A DNA stretch of 64,000 nt from Candidatus Thiodubiliella endoseptemdiera. GTDB lineage: Bacteria > Pseudomonadota > Gammaproteobacteria > PS1 > Pseudothioglobaceae. Below, one piece after another: positions 49,818 through 58,369 of this stretch (its first letter is position 1; each line of letters starts with the position of its first letter). Under the pieces are notes generated by a model. That model saw only the letters and a list, made by a program, of their open reading frames with translations, was not told the origin of the DNA and did not search any database. The stretch covers positions 186,001 through 250,000 of the forward strand of contig JACCHT010000002.1 of the NCBI GenBank assembly GCA_013416635.1, written 5' to 3'. Both the position numbers and the translations under genes were made by a program.

Positions 49818-50249
49818 TTATTTTTTCATAACTGATGCAACGCCCCCTGAAAACTTTTTAAAGGTAACATCCCCCGAAAAGCTTGCAGAAAAAGATCCCT
49901 CACTTGTTGTGTATTCAGCTTTTAGTGAAGGCGGAGCAGCGCTTATTTGTGTTACATGAATAGCACCTGCCTCCAAAGCACAATAATTTTGTTGCATTCT
50001 GAGGACGGTGAATTTTTGTGGATTGTTGAAAGGATAGACTTTTAGAGTGCAATCAGGACCATATACAGACCCTTGTGTCATTACAAAATAGCCCTGCTCT
50101 TTGTCTATCTTGCCGTTATAACAACTCACCACATCCGCTGTATAAGGACCGGGTAAAAAAAAGTCTAAGAGTCCACACGCCAACATTGAATTTGCAGGCG
50201 CCGCTGTTAGTAACGATAAAAGAAACAGTGTTATGATGCGTTTTTTCAT
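49818..50249 (-). CDS. Small secreted protein, unknown
   Basis: 143 residues. The signal peptide KKRIITLFLLSLLTAAPANS is followed by a mature part with four cysteines. It has a C-terminal segment rich in Ser, Gly and Lys (SEGSFSASFSGDVTFKKF). I do not recognise a family. A longer frame reaching 50399 only adds residues translated from the MITE at 50255. The real ATG at 50249 lies nine bases after AAAGG, which itself belongs to the MITE terminal repeat, so the element appears to provide its ribosome-binding site. Confidence 0.7.
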   Translation of the reverse strand: MKKRIITLFLLSLLTAAPANSMLACGLLDFFLPGPYTADVVSCYNGKIDKEQGYFVMTQGSVYGPDCTLKVYPFNNPQKFTVLRMQQNYCALEAGAIHVTQISAAPPSLKAEYTTSEGSFSASFSGDVTFKKFSGGVASVMKK

Positions 50250-50254
50250 TTTTA

Positions 50255-50416
50255 GAGACCTTTGCATAACATAGGGATGATTAGCAAAATGACAGATTTT
50301 ATTAAATTGGAAATTTTTTAAATCCACTCCTAGCAGGGCTAAAGGTGTTTTTAAAAAGTTTGTAATTTGATGAAAGATGGCGTTTTGATGATTATTCATA
50401 TTTATGCAAAGGTCTC
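50255..50416 (-). mobile_element. MITE copy donating a ribosome-binding site
   Basis: A full copy, 162 bp because of one extra base near the left repeat. The flanks TTTTA and TAATT do not match, so the 5-bp duplication has been lost or the copy was exchanged by recombination. Its end lies five bases from the secreted-protein ATG. Confidence 0.93.
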
Positions 50417-50488
50417 TAATTTAAAAGCAGTATGTTATCAGTTTGAGCGTTTAAGTGCAGACTTTATTCACAAATCCTTAGACAAGCC

Positions 50489-50815
50489 CTAAGCCCTATT
50501 CCAAAGTCCAACATTAAGGGATTTGAGGTTAAACTCAGTTTTGTTGTCGCCACTACCGTTGCTTTCACCAATCACAACCTTAACGCTTGTCCAAGTGTCC
50601 CAGCGGTTAACCTTGTGCGTTGGGGTGGGGATGGTGGCAGAAGCACCGTTGCCATTAACGCAAAGGGTATAGCCGTTGTAAGTAATGCTGGCTTGTAATT
50701 GTTGTAGTTGTTTGTTGTCTAGCCCGAGTTCGGTTTGTTTTTCGGGGGTGGAAAAAATGTAGGTGTCCATGATTTTTAGTTCGTCGTTGAGTTGGCTGTA
50801 TTGTTTGCTGTTCAT
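50489..50815 (-). CDS. Hypothetical 108-residue protein
   Basis: The product has an N-terminal helical part (NSKQYSQLNDELKIMDTY). A Gly/Asn-rich central strand region follows (TLCVNGNGASATIP), then a lysine/asparagine-rich end (NLKSLNVGLWNRA). No signal peptide or known domain is visible. The ATG at 50815 is chosen because sequence upstream (MQRSPLILTEN) derives from the MITE end. It is an orphan between two MITE copies. Confidence 0.55.
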   Translation of the reverse strand: MNSKQYSQLNDELKIMDTYIFSTPEKQTELGLDNKQLQQLQASITYNGYTLCVNGNGASATIPTPTHKVNRWDTWTSVKVVIGESNGSGDNKTEFNLKSLNVGLWNRA

Positions 50816-50838
50816 AATATTCTCGGTTAAGATTAAAG

Positions 50839-50999
50839 GAGACCTTTGCATAAATAGGGATGATTAGCAAAATGACAGATTTTATTAAATTGGAAATTTT
50901 TTAAATCCACTCCTAGCAGGGCTAAGGGTGTTTTTAAAAAGTTTGTAATTTGATGAAAGATGGCGTTTTGATGATTATTCATATTTATGCAAAGGTCTC
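50839..50999 (-). mobile_element. MITE copy
   Basis: A full 161-bp copy flanked by TAAAG on both sides. It separates the hypothetical gene at 50489 from a repeat-rich gene remnant. Confidence 0.96.
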
Positions 51000-51056
51000 T
51001 AAAGGTTAAAAGGCTTTGGTAGCAGGGTTGAAAAGTTGGAATAAAAAAGTTTTGAG

Positions 51057-51222
51057 GTGGTTGAAAAAACTGGCAAGGACATTGCTAAAACTGGTGTGCT
51101 GGTTGAGGTTAGTAATCAGGTTGTTGAAAAAACTGGTGTGCTGGTTGGAACTAGCGATAAGGTTGTTGAAAAGACTGGTGTGCTGGGTGAAACTAGCGAT
51201 AAGGTTGTTGGTTTTATTGTTA
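51057..51222 (+). pseudogene. Remnant of a protein with 42-bp (14-residue) repeats
   Basis: Tandem units encode VVEKTGVLVGTSDK with small changes, about three full copies plus a partial unit (VEKTGKDIAKTG). The frame is cut upstream by stops next to the MITE and runs downstream into a palindromic repeat sequence, so no complete gene is present. Repeats of this kind form amphipathic helices, but no function can be assigned. Confidence 0.6.
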
Positions 51223-51225
51223 TTT

Positions 51226-51325
51226 CGGGCGACCACAAGGGTCGCCCCTACGGTTTTGTTGTTGTGTGGGGTGTTCATTCTATTTCTTTTGGATGTATTG
51301 TAGGGGCGACTCTTGTGGTTGCCCG
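51226..51325. repeat. Inverted pair of GGGCGACCACAAGGGTCGCCC-type palindromes
   Basis: A palindromic unit (CGGGCGACCACAAGGGTCGC plus CCCTAC) at 51226-51251 reappears in reverse orientation at 51300-51325 with minor changes. Both are GC-rich islands in AT-rich DNA. Similar palindromes are dispersed in many bacterial genomes (REP/RAYT-like); no transposase is nearby. Confidence 0.8.
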
Positions 51326-51663
51326 AACCTGAGGCGATTTTGAAAAGGGCAATAAAAAAACCACTGACAATCGTGGCTGGGTGGTTGGATAACTGTGTTT
51401 ATATTAAACGCTGTTTGGGTGGGATTAGCGGTAGCGGTTGCTGATTGTGTGTGGATTTCACAGGTTGGGTATTACCCCTAGTTTTGAGGCCTTGTCAAGG
51501 ATGGGTTATAAAAATAGGCGGGTTAATGGAAATCTTGCCGTTTGTGTGTGGGGTGGGGTTGTGTTTGTGGAAAATATTGGCTTTGCTGGTGGATTTGGTG
51601 GCTGTTTTTTGTAGATGCAGATGGGGTAAAGGGGGTTGTGATTGCTATTTTTAGATTGGGGTG
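51326..51663. other. Intergenic stretch without a recognisable gene
   Basis: A G-rich plus strand with a 69-codon frame at 51445-51654 that is mostly W, C, G and V, with no start signal and no family resemblance. I do not regard it as a gene. No tRNA, terminator or element copy was found here. Confidence 0.5.
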
Positions 51664-52781
51664 TTAGGTATCTAGTAATTCAACCCAGTGTTTGACGGGT
51701 ATTTTTGTGCCTTGTTGTAGGTGCATTAGGCAACCGATGTTGGCGGTAACAATTATTTCTGGGTTATTTGTGGTTAGGTGTTTGAGTTTGTTGGCTCGGA
51801 ATTGCTTTGAAAGTTTTGGTTGAAAGATTGAATAAGTGCCTGCTGAACCGCAGCAAAGATGTGCGTCTTTGACGGGGGCGGGGGTGTAGCCTAATTGTTG
51901 TAGGATTGAGGTGACTAGACCGCCTAATTGCTGTCCGTGTTGCAAGGTGCAGGGTTCGTGGTATGAAATGTTTTGGTTGGCTAATTTGAGTTGTGATAAA
52001 TCTTGGTTGGCTAAGAACTGGGCGATGTCTTTTGTCTTTTTGGCAATTTGTTGTGCTTTTTGGTGGTATTCGTCGTCTTGGTCAAATAATGAACTGTAAT
52101 CTTTTACCATTGCTCCGCAACCGCTGGCACTGGATATGATTATCTCGAAGGGTTGCCATGTGTCAATATTGTGCTTGATTTTTCTTATGGCTTCATCGTT
52201 TGCGCTTAGGTGTTGGTCGATTGCACCGCAGCATTGTTTTTGGGGGGTTTCTTTTATTGTGTAGCCGAGTTTGGTTAGGATGTTTTTAATGCTGTGATTG
52301 ATATTGGGGGCGAGTGTGGGTTGTATGCAGCCGCTTAGTAATAATACTTTTTGGTTGATGTTTTTGGTTTGATAATGGGTGTTTGGATGCGGGAGTGTTG
52401 GAATAAGAATCCGACTGTGTTGAATAGTGTGGGTGTGGTTAGAAATTTGCGTATTGCAAAACGAGAGGCTTTTTGCCATAGGGGGCGTTTGTGTTCTATT
52501 GCCGCCCTGCCGATGTCTAACAAATGCCCGTATTCTACGCCTGAGGGGCAGGTTGTTTCGCAAGAGCGGCAGGTTAAACAACGGTCTAAATGTTGCAAAC
52601 TGTTGGCAGAAGTGTTGTTATTTTCCAAAGCCGATTTAATTAAATAAATTCGCCCACGAGGTGAGTCCAACTCATTGCCTAATAGCTGATAAGTCGGACA
52701 AGTTGCCAAGCAAAATCCGCAATGTACACATTTGCGAATAATGTCGTTGGCTTTGAGGTTTTTAATGTCTATGGTTTGCAT
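51664..52781 (-). CDS. glcF: Glycolate oxidase iron-sulfur subunit (frameshifted)
   Basis: GlcF passes electrons from the GlcD/GlcE flavoprotein to the quinone pool. Two 4Fe-4S motifs, CVHCGFCLATCP and CLTCRSCETTCP, are in the N-terminal frame. The C-terminal frame has two CCG-type domains (QKQCCGAIDQHL, SGCGAM, AHLCCGSAGTYS). One C added near 52380 joins RIQTPHYQTKNINQK. Restored length is about 372 residues. It is separated from glcE by 8.8 kb of inserted defence and toxin genes. Confidence 0.93.
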
Positions 52782-52817
52782 TTTTGTTTGGTAAATATCA
52801 TTGTTTTTAGATTAGAG

Positions 52818-52978
52818 GAGACCTTTGCATAAATAGGGATGATTAGCAAAATGACAGATTTTATTAAATTGGAAATTTTTTAAATCCACTCCTAGCAGGG
52901 CTAAGGGTGTTTTTAAAAAGTTTGTAATTTGATGAAAGATGGCGTTTTGATGATTATTCATATTTATGCAAAGGTCTC
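52818..52978 (-). mobile_element. MITE copy between glcF and the HipA locus
   Basis: A full 161-bp copy. The flanks TAGAG and TAATA do not match as a duplication. The first base of the element (read from the other side) completes the TAG stop codon of the neighbouring regulator gene, so insertion or rearrangement may have trimmed that protein. Confidence 0.95.
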
Positions 52979-53826
52979 TAATAATAAATTTTCCAATATT
53001 TGTCGTAAGAGTAGTTTTTTTTATTTTTTTGAGTATAAAAATTAAATTGGCTTATTTTTTCTTTAAAAATATCAAGTTCTGAATTTTCAAAGCCAATTCG
53101 ACCTAAAGCAAAGCCAAGCAATTGAAAATAAGGATATATCAAATCAAATTTTTCTACAACAGAAAAAACTTTGTCAACATTAAGATTGTTTTTTAAGGGT
53201 TTAAAGTTATCTATAATAGTCTCAAAATCTTTAAAGTATTGAATATTTATTAAAATTTCTACTAATGAACGATGAATAGAAGACATTTTTAAATTTTTAT
53301 ACTCTATAACCTCAACTTGATCGCTAAATTTAGGCGTTAAAAACACAATATAGTGCTCTCCATACTTGGCAGTTGAATGAGTATATCTATATTTTTTTTT
53401 ATAAGCATTATCTATTAGCGATTGGGTAAGTTTGCTTAAAACTCGTTTTTTTTCTTTCTGTTCTTGAGAATAAAAAATAAAGTCATCTTTAAAATTGGAT
53501 AATTCTTGTAAATTTAAGGCAGTTGTCATAGAAAAAAAAGTATTTTTTGCCAATGAATCAACAAAGTCATAAACTGTAATATCAGATAAAGAATATCTTT
53601 CTTGATTAATTTTATCTGAGACCACTATGTGAGTTCTTAAAGAAAGATTCTCTTGTAGTTGAGTAAAAAAACTTTGACTTGTCGTCGTTTGGGATACTTG
53701 AGAGTTTTCCTTTAAACAATTTAATATATCGGTTATTTCTCTGTATTTATAAACTTTTTTTTGAAGTAATTTTTTCTTAATAATTGCTAAATTCTTATCT
53801 AATAGAGTTTTGCGTTTATTTTTCAT
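52978..53826 (-). CDS. AbiEi-like regulator/antitoxin divergent from HipA
   Basis: 282 residues. The N-terminus is basic and helical (LDKNLAIIKKKLLQKKVYKYREI), resembling a winged-helix or AbiEi-type start. SLSDITVYDFVDSLAKNTFFSM recalls the middle of AbiEi antitoxins. The family call is tentative. It stands back to back with the hipA toxin, with a perfect 24-bp palindrome 8 bases upstream of its ATG. An antitoxin/autorepressor role is therefore likely. Its stop codon is formed at the MITE border. Confidence 0.6.
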   Translation of the reverse strand: MKNKRKTLLDKNLAIIKKKLLQKKVYKYREITDILNCLKENSQVSQTTTSQSFFTQLQENLSLRTHIVVSDKINQERYSLSDITVYDFVDSLAKNTFFSMTTALNLQELSNFKDDFIFYSQEQKEKKRVLSKLTQSLIDNAYKKKYRYTHSTAKYGEHYIVFLTPKFSDQVEVIEYKNLKMSSIHRSLVEILINIQYFKDFETIIDNFKPLKNNLNVDKVFSVVEKFDLIYPYFQLLGFALGRIGFENSELDIFKEKISQFNFYTQKNKKNYSYDKYWKIYY

Positions 53827-53833
53827 AAATATA

Positions 53834-53857
53834 AATATTAGTATATATACTAATATT
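53834..53857. promoter_or_regulatory. Perfect 24-bp palindromic operator, site 1
   Basis: Arms AATATTAGTATA/TATACTAATATT with no spacer, lying 8 bases before the start codon of the AbiEi-like gene. The inner core AGTATATATACT is identical to the core of site 2. A dimeric repressor binding here would cover the ribosome-binding region or -10 box. Confidence 0.8.
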
Positions 53858-53910
53858 ATAAAGTATTTTTATATTTGTGTCAAATTTGACAAAACTTAAT
53901 ACTACAGTTA

Positions 53911-53934
53911 AAATAAAGTATATATACTTTATTT
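53911..53934. promoter_or_regulatory. Perfect 24-bp palindromic operator, site 2
   Basis: Arms AAATAAAGTATA/TATACTTTATTT, ending 14 bases before the hipA ATG. It shares the 12-bp core AGTATATATACT with site 1, and the two centres are 77 bases apart, about seven helical turns. This suggests cooperative autoregulation of both divergent genes. Confidence 0.8.
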
Positions 53935-53948
53935 AACTTTTGGTAATT

Positions 53949-55249
53949 ATGCTAATTTATGTTTATAAGCAAAATCAATTCCTCGGGGAATTAGAAGAAG
54001 AAAATAACAATATTACCTTTACTTACAGTAAATATATTGATAAAAATTACTATATTGTTAGTATGAAAAATACAATAAATAAACTCGATGATCTGCCATT
54101 AGTTTTTAAAAATTTACTGCTGGAAAATAGTGATTTAATCAATATAAAAACACCAACAAAAATTGAAAAATTACTGCTTTTGCAAGACACTCATGGAAGT
54201 TATCAATTTAAAAAACTCAAGTCTAATTCTCACAGTAAAGATAAAATACATAACTATCAAGATGTTAAAAATGAGATTTTAGAAAACAATTATATTTTCC
54301 CAAATATTTTAGACTACAAAATAAATATTTCTCCAGAAAGATTAAACACAAATAACAAAAATAATATTATAGGTCTTAGTGGGTTTCAGCATAAATTTAG
54401 CATAATTAAGGATGATGAGAATAAAATAATTACTCCTGCAACAAACGATAGCAATTATTTCATCAAACCGTATAACGAACATCATCTAAATTTTAATCAA
54501 AATTTATACATTCCATGTTTATTAATTAATGAACATTTATTTATGACTATTGCTAGAGATTTGGGATTTTCTGTGCCATACAACGCTATTGTTAAAGGTA
54601 AGAACGACTACCACTACATTATTAAACGCTTCGACAGATTTGGTCAAATAAAATTTGACCATGAAGAATTTGCAACAATGTTAGGGTTTGATACAAACAC
54701 CAAATATGATGCAACTATTATTGAAATTCTAGAAGAGCGCAAAAATATTTGTCAAAAACAGAATTAAAGCAACTACTATCTTTTATTTTTTATTCTGTTG
54801 TCATATCGCACGGAGATTTACACTCTAAAAACTTATCGCTAATTCATCAATCAAATGCATTTAGTGAAAGCAATAAAAGTCTTTCGCCCTATTATGACAT
54901 ATCAACAACAGCCCTATATAGACTAGCTGAAAAAAATGATATTGGTATGCGTATTTACAGTAAAAAGAAAAAGATTAAAAAACAAGACTTTTTAAAATTA
55001 GCTAAAAAATTTAAAATCAATGATTTTGAAGATGAAATAACAAGGATTAGTCAGTACTTCGTTAATAATTTTCAAAAATATATAAACAAGCTGCCCGATG
55101 ACATTAAAAATAAACCTATTACACAGTCAAGGTATAACGCCAAAAAATCGTTTAAATTTATATTGGAAAAGTATTACAGGCAACGCTGTAAATACATCAA
55201 AGACAAGATTGATACTAGTTTGGTTCCAGACGATAATATCTTTACATAA
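53949..55249 (+). CDS. HipA-family Ser/Thr kinase toxin (frameshifted)
   Basis: About 433 residues after one A is added near 54755 (EERKKYLSKTELKQ). The N-terminal subdomain is divergent. The HipA core is present: GLSGFQHKFSI (P-loop-like), HYIIKRFDRFG, the catalytic HGDLHSKNLSL and the metal-binding YYDIST. HipA toxins phosphorylate glutamyl-tRNA synthetase or related targets and cause growth arrest. No HipB-type HTH partner is adjacent; the divergent AbiEi-like gene probably serves as antitoxin. Its last 200 bases are repeated at 59200. Confidence 0.82.
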
Positions 55250-55262
55250 AACCCATCGCTAC

Positions 55263-55475
55263 TGAAAAACCCCTTTCGGGTCAAATACCAATTTTAATTT
55301 CTGCTCAATCGCAGTTCTTAACACTGATTTATTCTCTAATTTAACAGAGGCGTTAAGTTTACCAACATACGCACTGGTAGGACTTTTGAAACTGATTTGA
55401 GTGATGATGGCCAACTGGCGCTTTTGAGCCGACTAATAGGCGGGCGACATCATAACCAGCGACATTTTTCATTAC
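55263..55475 (-). pseudogene. Partial glcE copy (3' end)
   Basis: The minus strand reads KNVAGYDVARLLVGS through ending LKLVFDPKG and a stop. This is the last third of glcE, nearly identical to the copies at 59409 and 61624. It has a one-base frame disturbance near 55410. It joins directly to a glcF 5' fragment on one side and to the hipA end on the other. Confidence 0.85.
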
Positions 55476-55476
55476 T

Positions 55477-55537
55477 TATGCACACATTTGCGAATGATGT
55501 CGTTGGCTTTGAGATTTTGGATGTCTATGGTTTGCAT
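55477..55537 (-). pseudogene. Partial glcF copy (5' end)
   Basis: A start codon at 55537 followed by QTIDIQNLKANDIIRKCVH, the same as the true glcF N-terminus at 52781 except for one residue. It then stops at the junction with the glcE fragment. About 25 bases upstream of the ATG are also conserved. It marks a recombination junction. Confidence 0.85.
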
Positions 55538-55599
55538 TTTCTTCGGTAAATATCATTGTTTTAAGTCTTTAGGGTGCCTTTAATTTACAATGTGCAAAT

Positions 55600-55848
55600 T
55601 TTGCCATTGCTTTTTAATCTAATTCTCCATCATTAAAAATATTGCTAATATGCTTGGTAATACATCCCTATCTTTGTCAAAAGTGCTGCTATTTGTTTTT
55701 GATTAAGCAATCGTTTCACCTTAAAATGCGTTTCGATTTTGATTTTTCCATCTTCGGTTTGGTAAATAATGGGTGGTATAGTTTTCATTGTTTTATACCC
55801 TCGTTTCCACACTATGCGTGGAAACGAGAGAATGATTTTCTGTGTCAC
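55600..55848 (-). pseudogene. RhuM-like (virulence protein N-terminal) remnant
   Basis: The frame reads IPPIIYQTEDGKIKIET and, after small frame changes, NQKQIAALFDKDRDV and IFNDGELD. This is the opening DNA-binding segment of RhuM-family proteins, which continue for another 250 residues not present here. A GC-rich palindrome interrupts the N-terminal side. Function is lost. Confidence 0.65.
55800..55828. repeat. Palindromic repeat CTCGTTTCCAC...GTGGAAACGAG
   Basis: Eleven-base arms around ACTATGC. It resembles the CCCACGC/GCGTGGG palindrome at 59919 and other REP-like elements of Gammaproteobacteria. It lies inside the RhuM remnant. Confidence 0.75.
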
Positions 55849-55888
55849 TATTTTTCATCTTTCTGCAATAATGGTGTTTTACTTTCCA

Positions 55889-56643
55889 TTAAATTTCCAA
55901 CAGTTTTGTTGGGTCTATCTTAAACTGTAACATATTGGCACTAGGCCTACCACTATCTCCACCTTTTCGCTGCATTGTAATTCTACCAATACTAACGCTA
56001 CCTTTAGGCGACTTTTTTATTTCACCGTTACCAAAAAAATTAAGCACTTCATTAATTGGTTTTAACACCCATTTTATTAGCTCTTCATCTCTCATAATTA
56101 CTAACATCCATTCAGCGGAAAATTTACCTCTGCCTTTTAATATATCGTTTATTATTAAGGTTTGATTGTCTTTCAAAAAACCAAACAACGCCTCTTGGTC
56201 TTGGCTTGACAATTCATTGATAAACATTCTACGACTATCTCTGGTGTTTTGTATGTAAGGCACCAACTCCCCAGTAAAATGTTTTAATATCCGCACGACA
56301 TTATTGGGTATATTCCATAATTCTTGATAGGTTTCTACCCACCTTTTATCAATTTGATTAAATCCTGATTTATTTGATACTAATTTGACTTGTAAATTTT
56401 GTATATCAGTTAAATGTTTTAATTTTATTAGAATTCTAATTTCTATTTGAACATCTGATTTGTAAGACCCATCAATTTATGTTGCCTCTACAGTTTCTAT
56501 CTCTTCTAAATGATAATCCATAACTTCTAACCACTGCTGTGCATAATCATTATTTTTCAATCATTAAAACAATCTACTACAAAATATTCATTTTTAAAGC
56601 CATCTTTTGCCGTTTTTGAGCCTAACTTTTGCTTATCATCCAT
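55889..56643 (-). pseudogene. Type II restriction endonuclease, broken
   Basis: From the ATG at 56643 the frame reads DDKQKLGSKTAKDGFKNEYF. It continues through VQIEIRILIKLKH and NLQVKLVSNKSGFNQIDKRW to a well-preserved C-terminus with GRGKFSAEWML and GRITMQRKGGDSGR. A lost G near 56560 and an in-frame TAA near 56478 break it. The neighbouring cytosine methyltransferase gene supports a restriction enzyme; the recognition site cannot be read from sequence. Confidence 0.6.
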
Positions 56644-57625
56644 ATTTTCTATCCCTAAATTATTAATAAATTTCAACACCTCATTAGCAACTGCTTGGAC
56701 TGTATTGACAGTCATTGCATTTGCCAACATTGTTTAATAAATACATATTATCAATATTATCTTTTGCTTTTTGTGCTTTTCCTTGCCAAAACCTTGTAAT
56801 AATAAAGACTCATAACCTGATAATTTTCTAAATTTCTATTTCGGACATATAAAATACCGTGTCTGCCTAACCAGAGTGGGTACTCGGTTGTAATATTTTC
56901 TTAAATCTGATTGCCTGGTATCTATTACTAAATATTCTTCTTTCAGTAATTCTGGAATAGAAAATTTATCTTTATTGTATTTATTTGTTAAATATTTTTT
57001 AAGGTTTGAAATGTTTGCTGTTTATCGTCAAAACTCAATTCATTATCATCACATAAAAAATTTTTGGACATTATTTTCTTGTTTTTGGAAAATTGAAATT
57101 AAACTCTTTATTACCTAGTATTTTTTTTCACACCCACAAAATAAATTCTCTCACGCATTTGTGCAACGCCATAATCAAGACTGTTTAATAATTTCCATTT
57201 TTAAAACAATAACCTGCCTTATCCAGTTCATCTAAAATAATTTTAAAGTTTGCCCTCTGTCATGATTTATTAAACCTTAACATTTTCAAAAATAAAAATT
57301 TAACTGGTTAAATTAAAAATTCTATCAAGTGAAAGATTATTTCGCCTTTTTTATTAACTTTGTCATTAATGCCTTTTCTTTGCCCAATAATTGAAAATGC
57401 CTGACAGGGAAACCCAGCAACCATTACATCAAAGTCTGGCAGTTTATCGGCATTTATTTTAGTGAGGTCGCCAAAATTTTTACCCTTATCATTAAATAAC
57501 AAAAAAGATAAGTTTTCAGCATTTTTTTTCAATTTCAGAAAAATCCGCACAGTGCATTCCAAGATTATCAAGTGCCAACTACCGCCGCCAATACCGGCAC
57601 AAAAAACCATAAAGTTAATTTGTTC
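56644..57625 (-). pseudogene. DNA (cytosine-5) methyltransferase, broken
   Basis: Motif I appears as FCAGIGGGSWHL near the start. The catalytic motif IV is VMVAGFPCQAFSIIGQRKG with the active Cys. Motif VIII is LDYGVAQMRERIYFVGV and motif X CGNAMTVNTVQAVANEV. At least five frame changes separate these pieces. The end of the gene runs in the same frame into the endonuclease ATG without a stop, so the two proteins may have overlapped or been fused. Confidence 0.8.
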
Positions 57626-57797
57626 ATAAAATTATTTTACTTGCTTTGGATCGGTATTGTTGTGCTATACAAAAATGAATGCCCGCTTTGATATTTTTAT
57701 CACCACGGTAAAAACCCATCGCGATTTTTCATCATTCGGCTAGTATTTTTCTTTTCGTTTAAATAGAAAAACACCAATTCTAACTTTTACTATTTTC

Positions 57798-57949
57798 GAG
57801 ACCTTTGCATAAATATGAATAATCATCAAAACGCCATCTTTCATCAAATTACAAACTTTTAAAACACCCTTAGCCCTTAAGTGGATTTAAAAATTTCCAT
57901 TAATAAAAAACTGTCATTTGCTAATCATCCCTATTTATCCCAAAGGTCT
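57798..57949 (+). mobile_element. Degenerate MITE copy
   Basis: Begins GAGACCTTTGCATAAATATG and ends CCCAAAGGTCTA with several one- to eight-base deletions, including part of the central CCTGCTAGGAG. It sits between the methyltransferase remnant and the decayed hipA copy. Confidence 0.85.
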
Positions 57950-58369
57950 AGGGAAAAGTAGAAAAGCAGGAAGACCGAAGAAAATGTTGAATAAATTACA
58001 TCGACCTAATTATTTCCTAATTATTCACTCTACGATTATTTTAAAAATTTAATTTAATAAATTGTATTTTGCAATCATCCCCTTAAAAAATCTTTTGGGT
58101 CTTGAGGTTTTCTTTGAAAATTTAGAAAGTTGTTTGAGTTTTTGGGAGTATGTATCCTTTCACATTTAGCCTTCTCAGAAGTTCAATGCTGAATTATTCT
58201 AATTTTGCCGTCCTTGAAAATAATACCGTTTTACTATTGTGTACACTTATATCTCTTAAAATTAAACTTATCTCTAGTGCAGTATTTAAACATCGTTTGT
58301 AAAGTATGCTACTATGTAACATTATGGAATTCCGTGTTTAAAAAACGATGCCTTCATAATAGCATATAT
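57950..58369. other. Stretch with no recognisable gene
   Basis: About 420 bases, very AT-rich, with stops in all frames. No match to the nearby genes that I can see by eye except possibly diffuse similarity to the hipA upstream region. It is continuous with the poor-quality or decayed hipA copy that follows. Confidence 0.5.

Noticed and set aside
51445..51654. A 69-codon plus-strand ORF rich in Trp, Cys and Gly
   Set aside because: No ribosome-binding site, no family resemblance and biased composition that follows from a G-rich strand.
54749..55249. A second, separate gene after the HipA N-terminal frame
   Set aside because: It contains the HipA catalytic loop and joins the first frame by one base in an A-run; it is the C-terminal half of the same gene.
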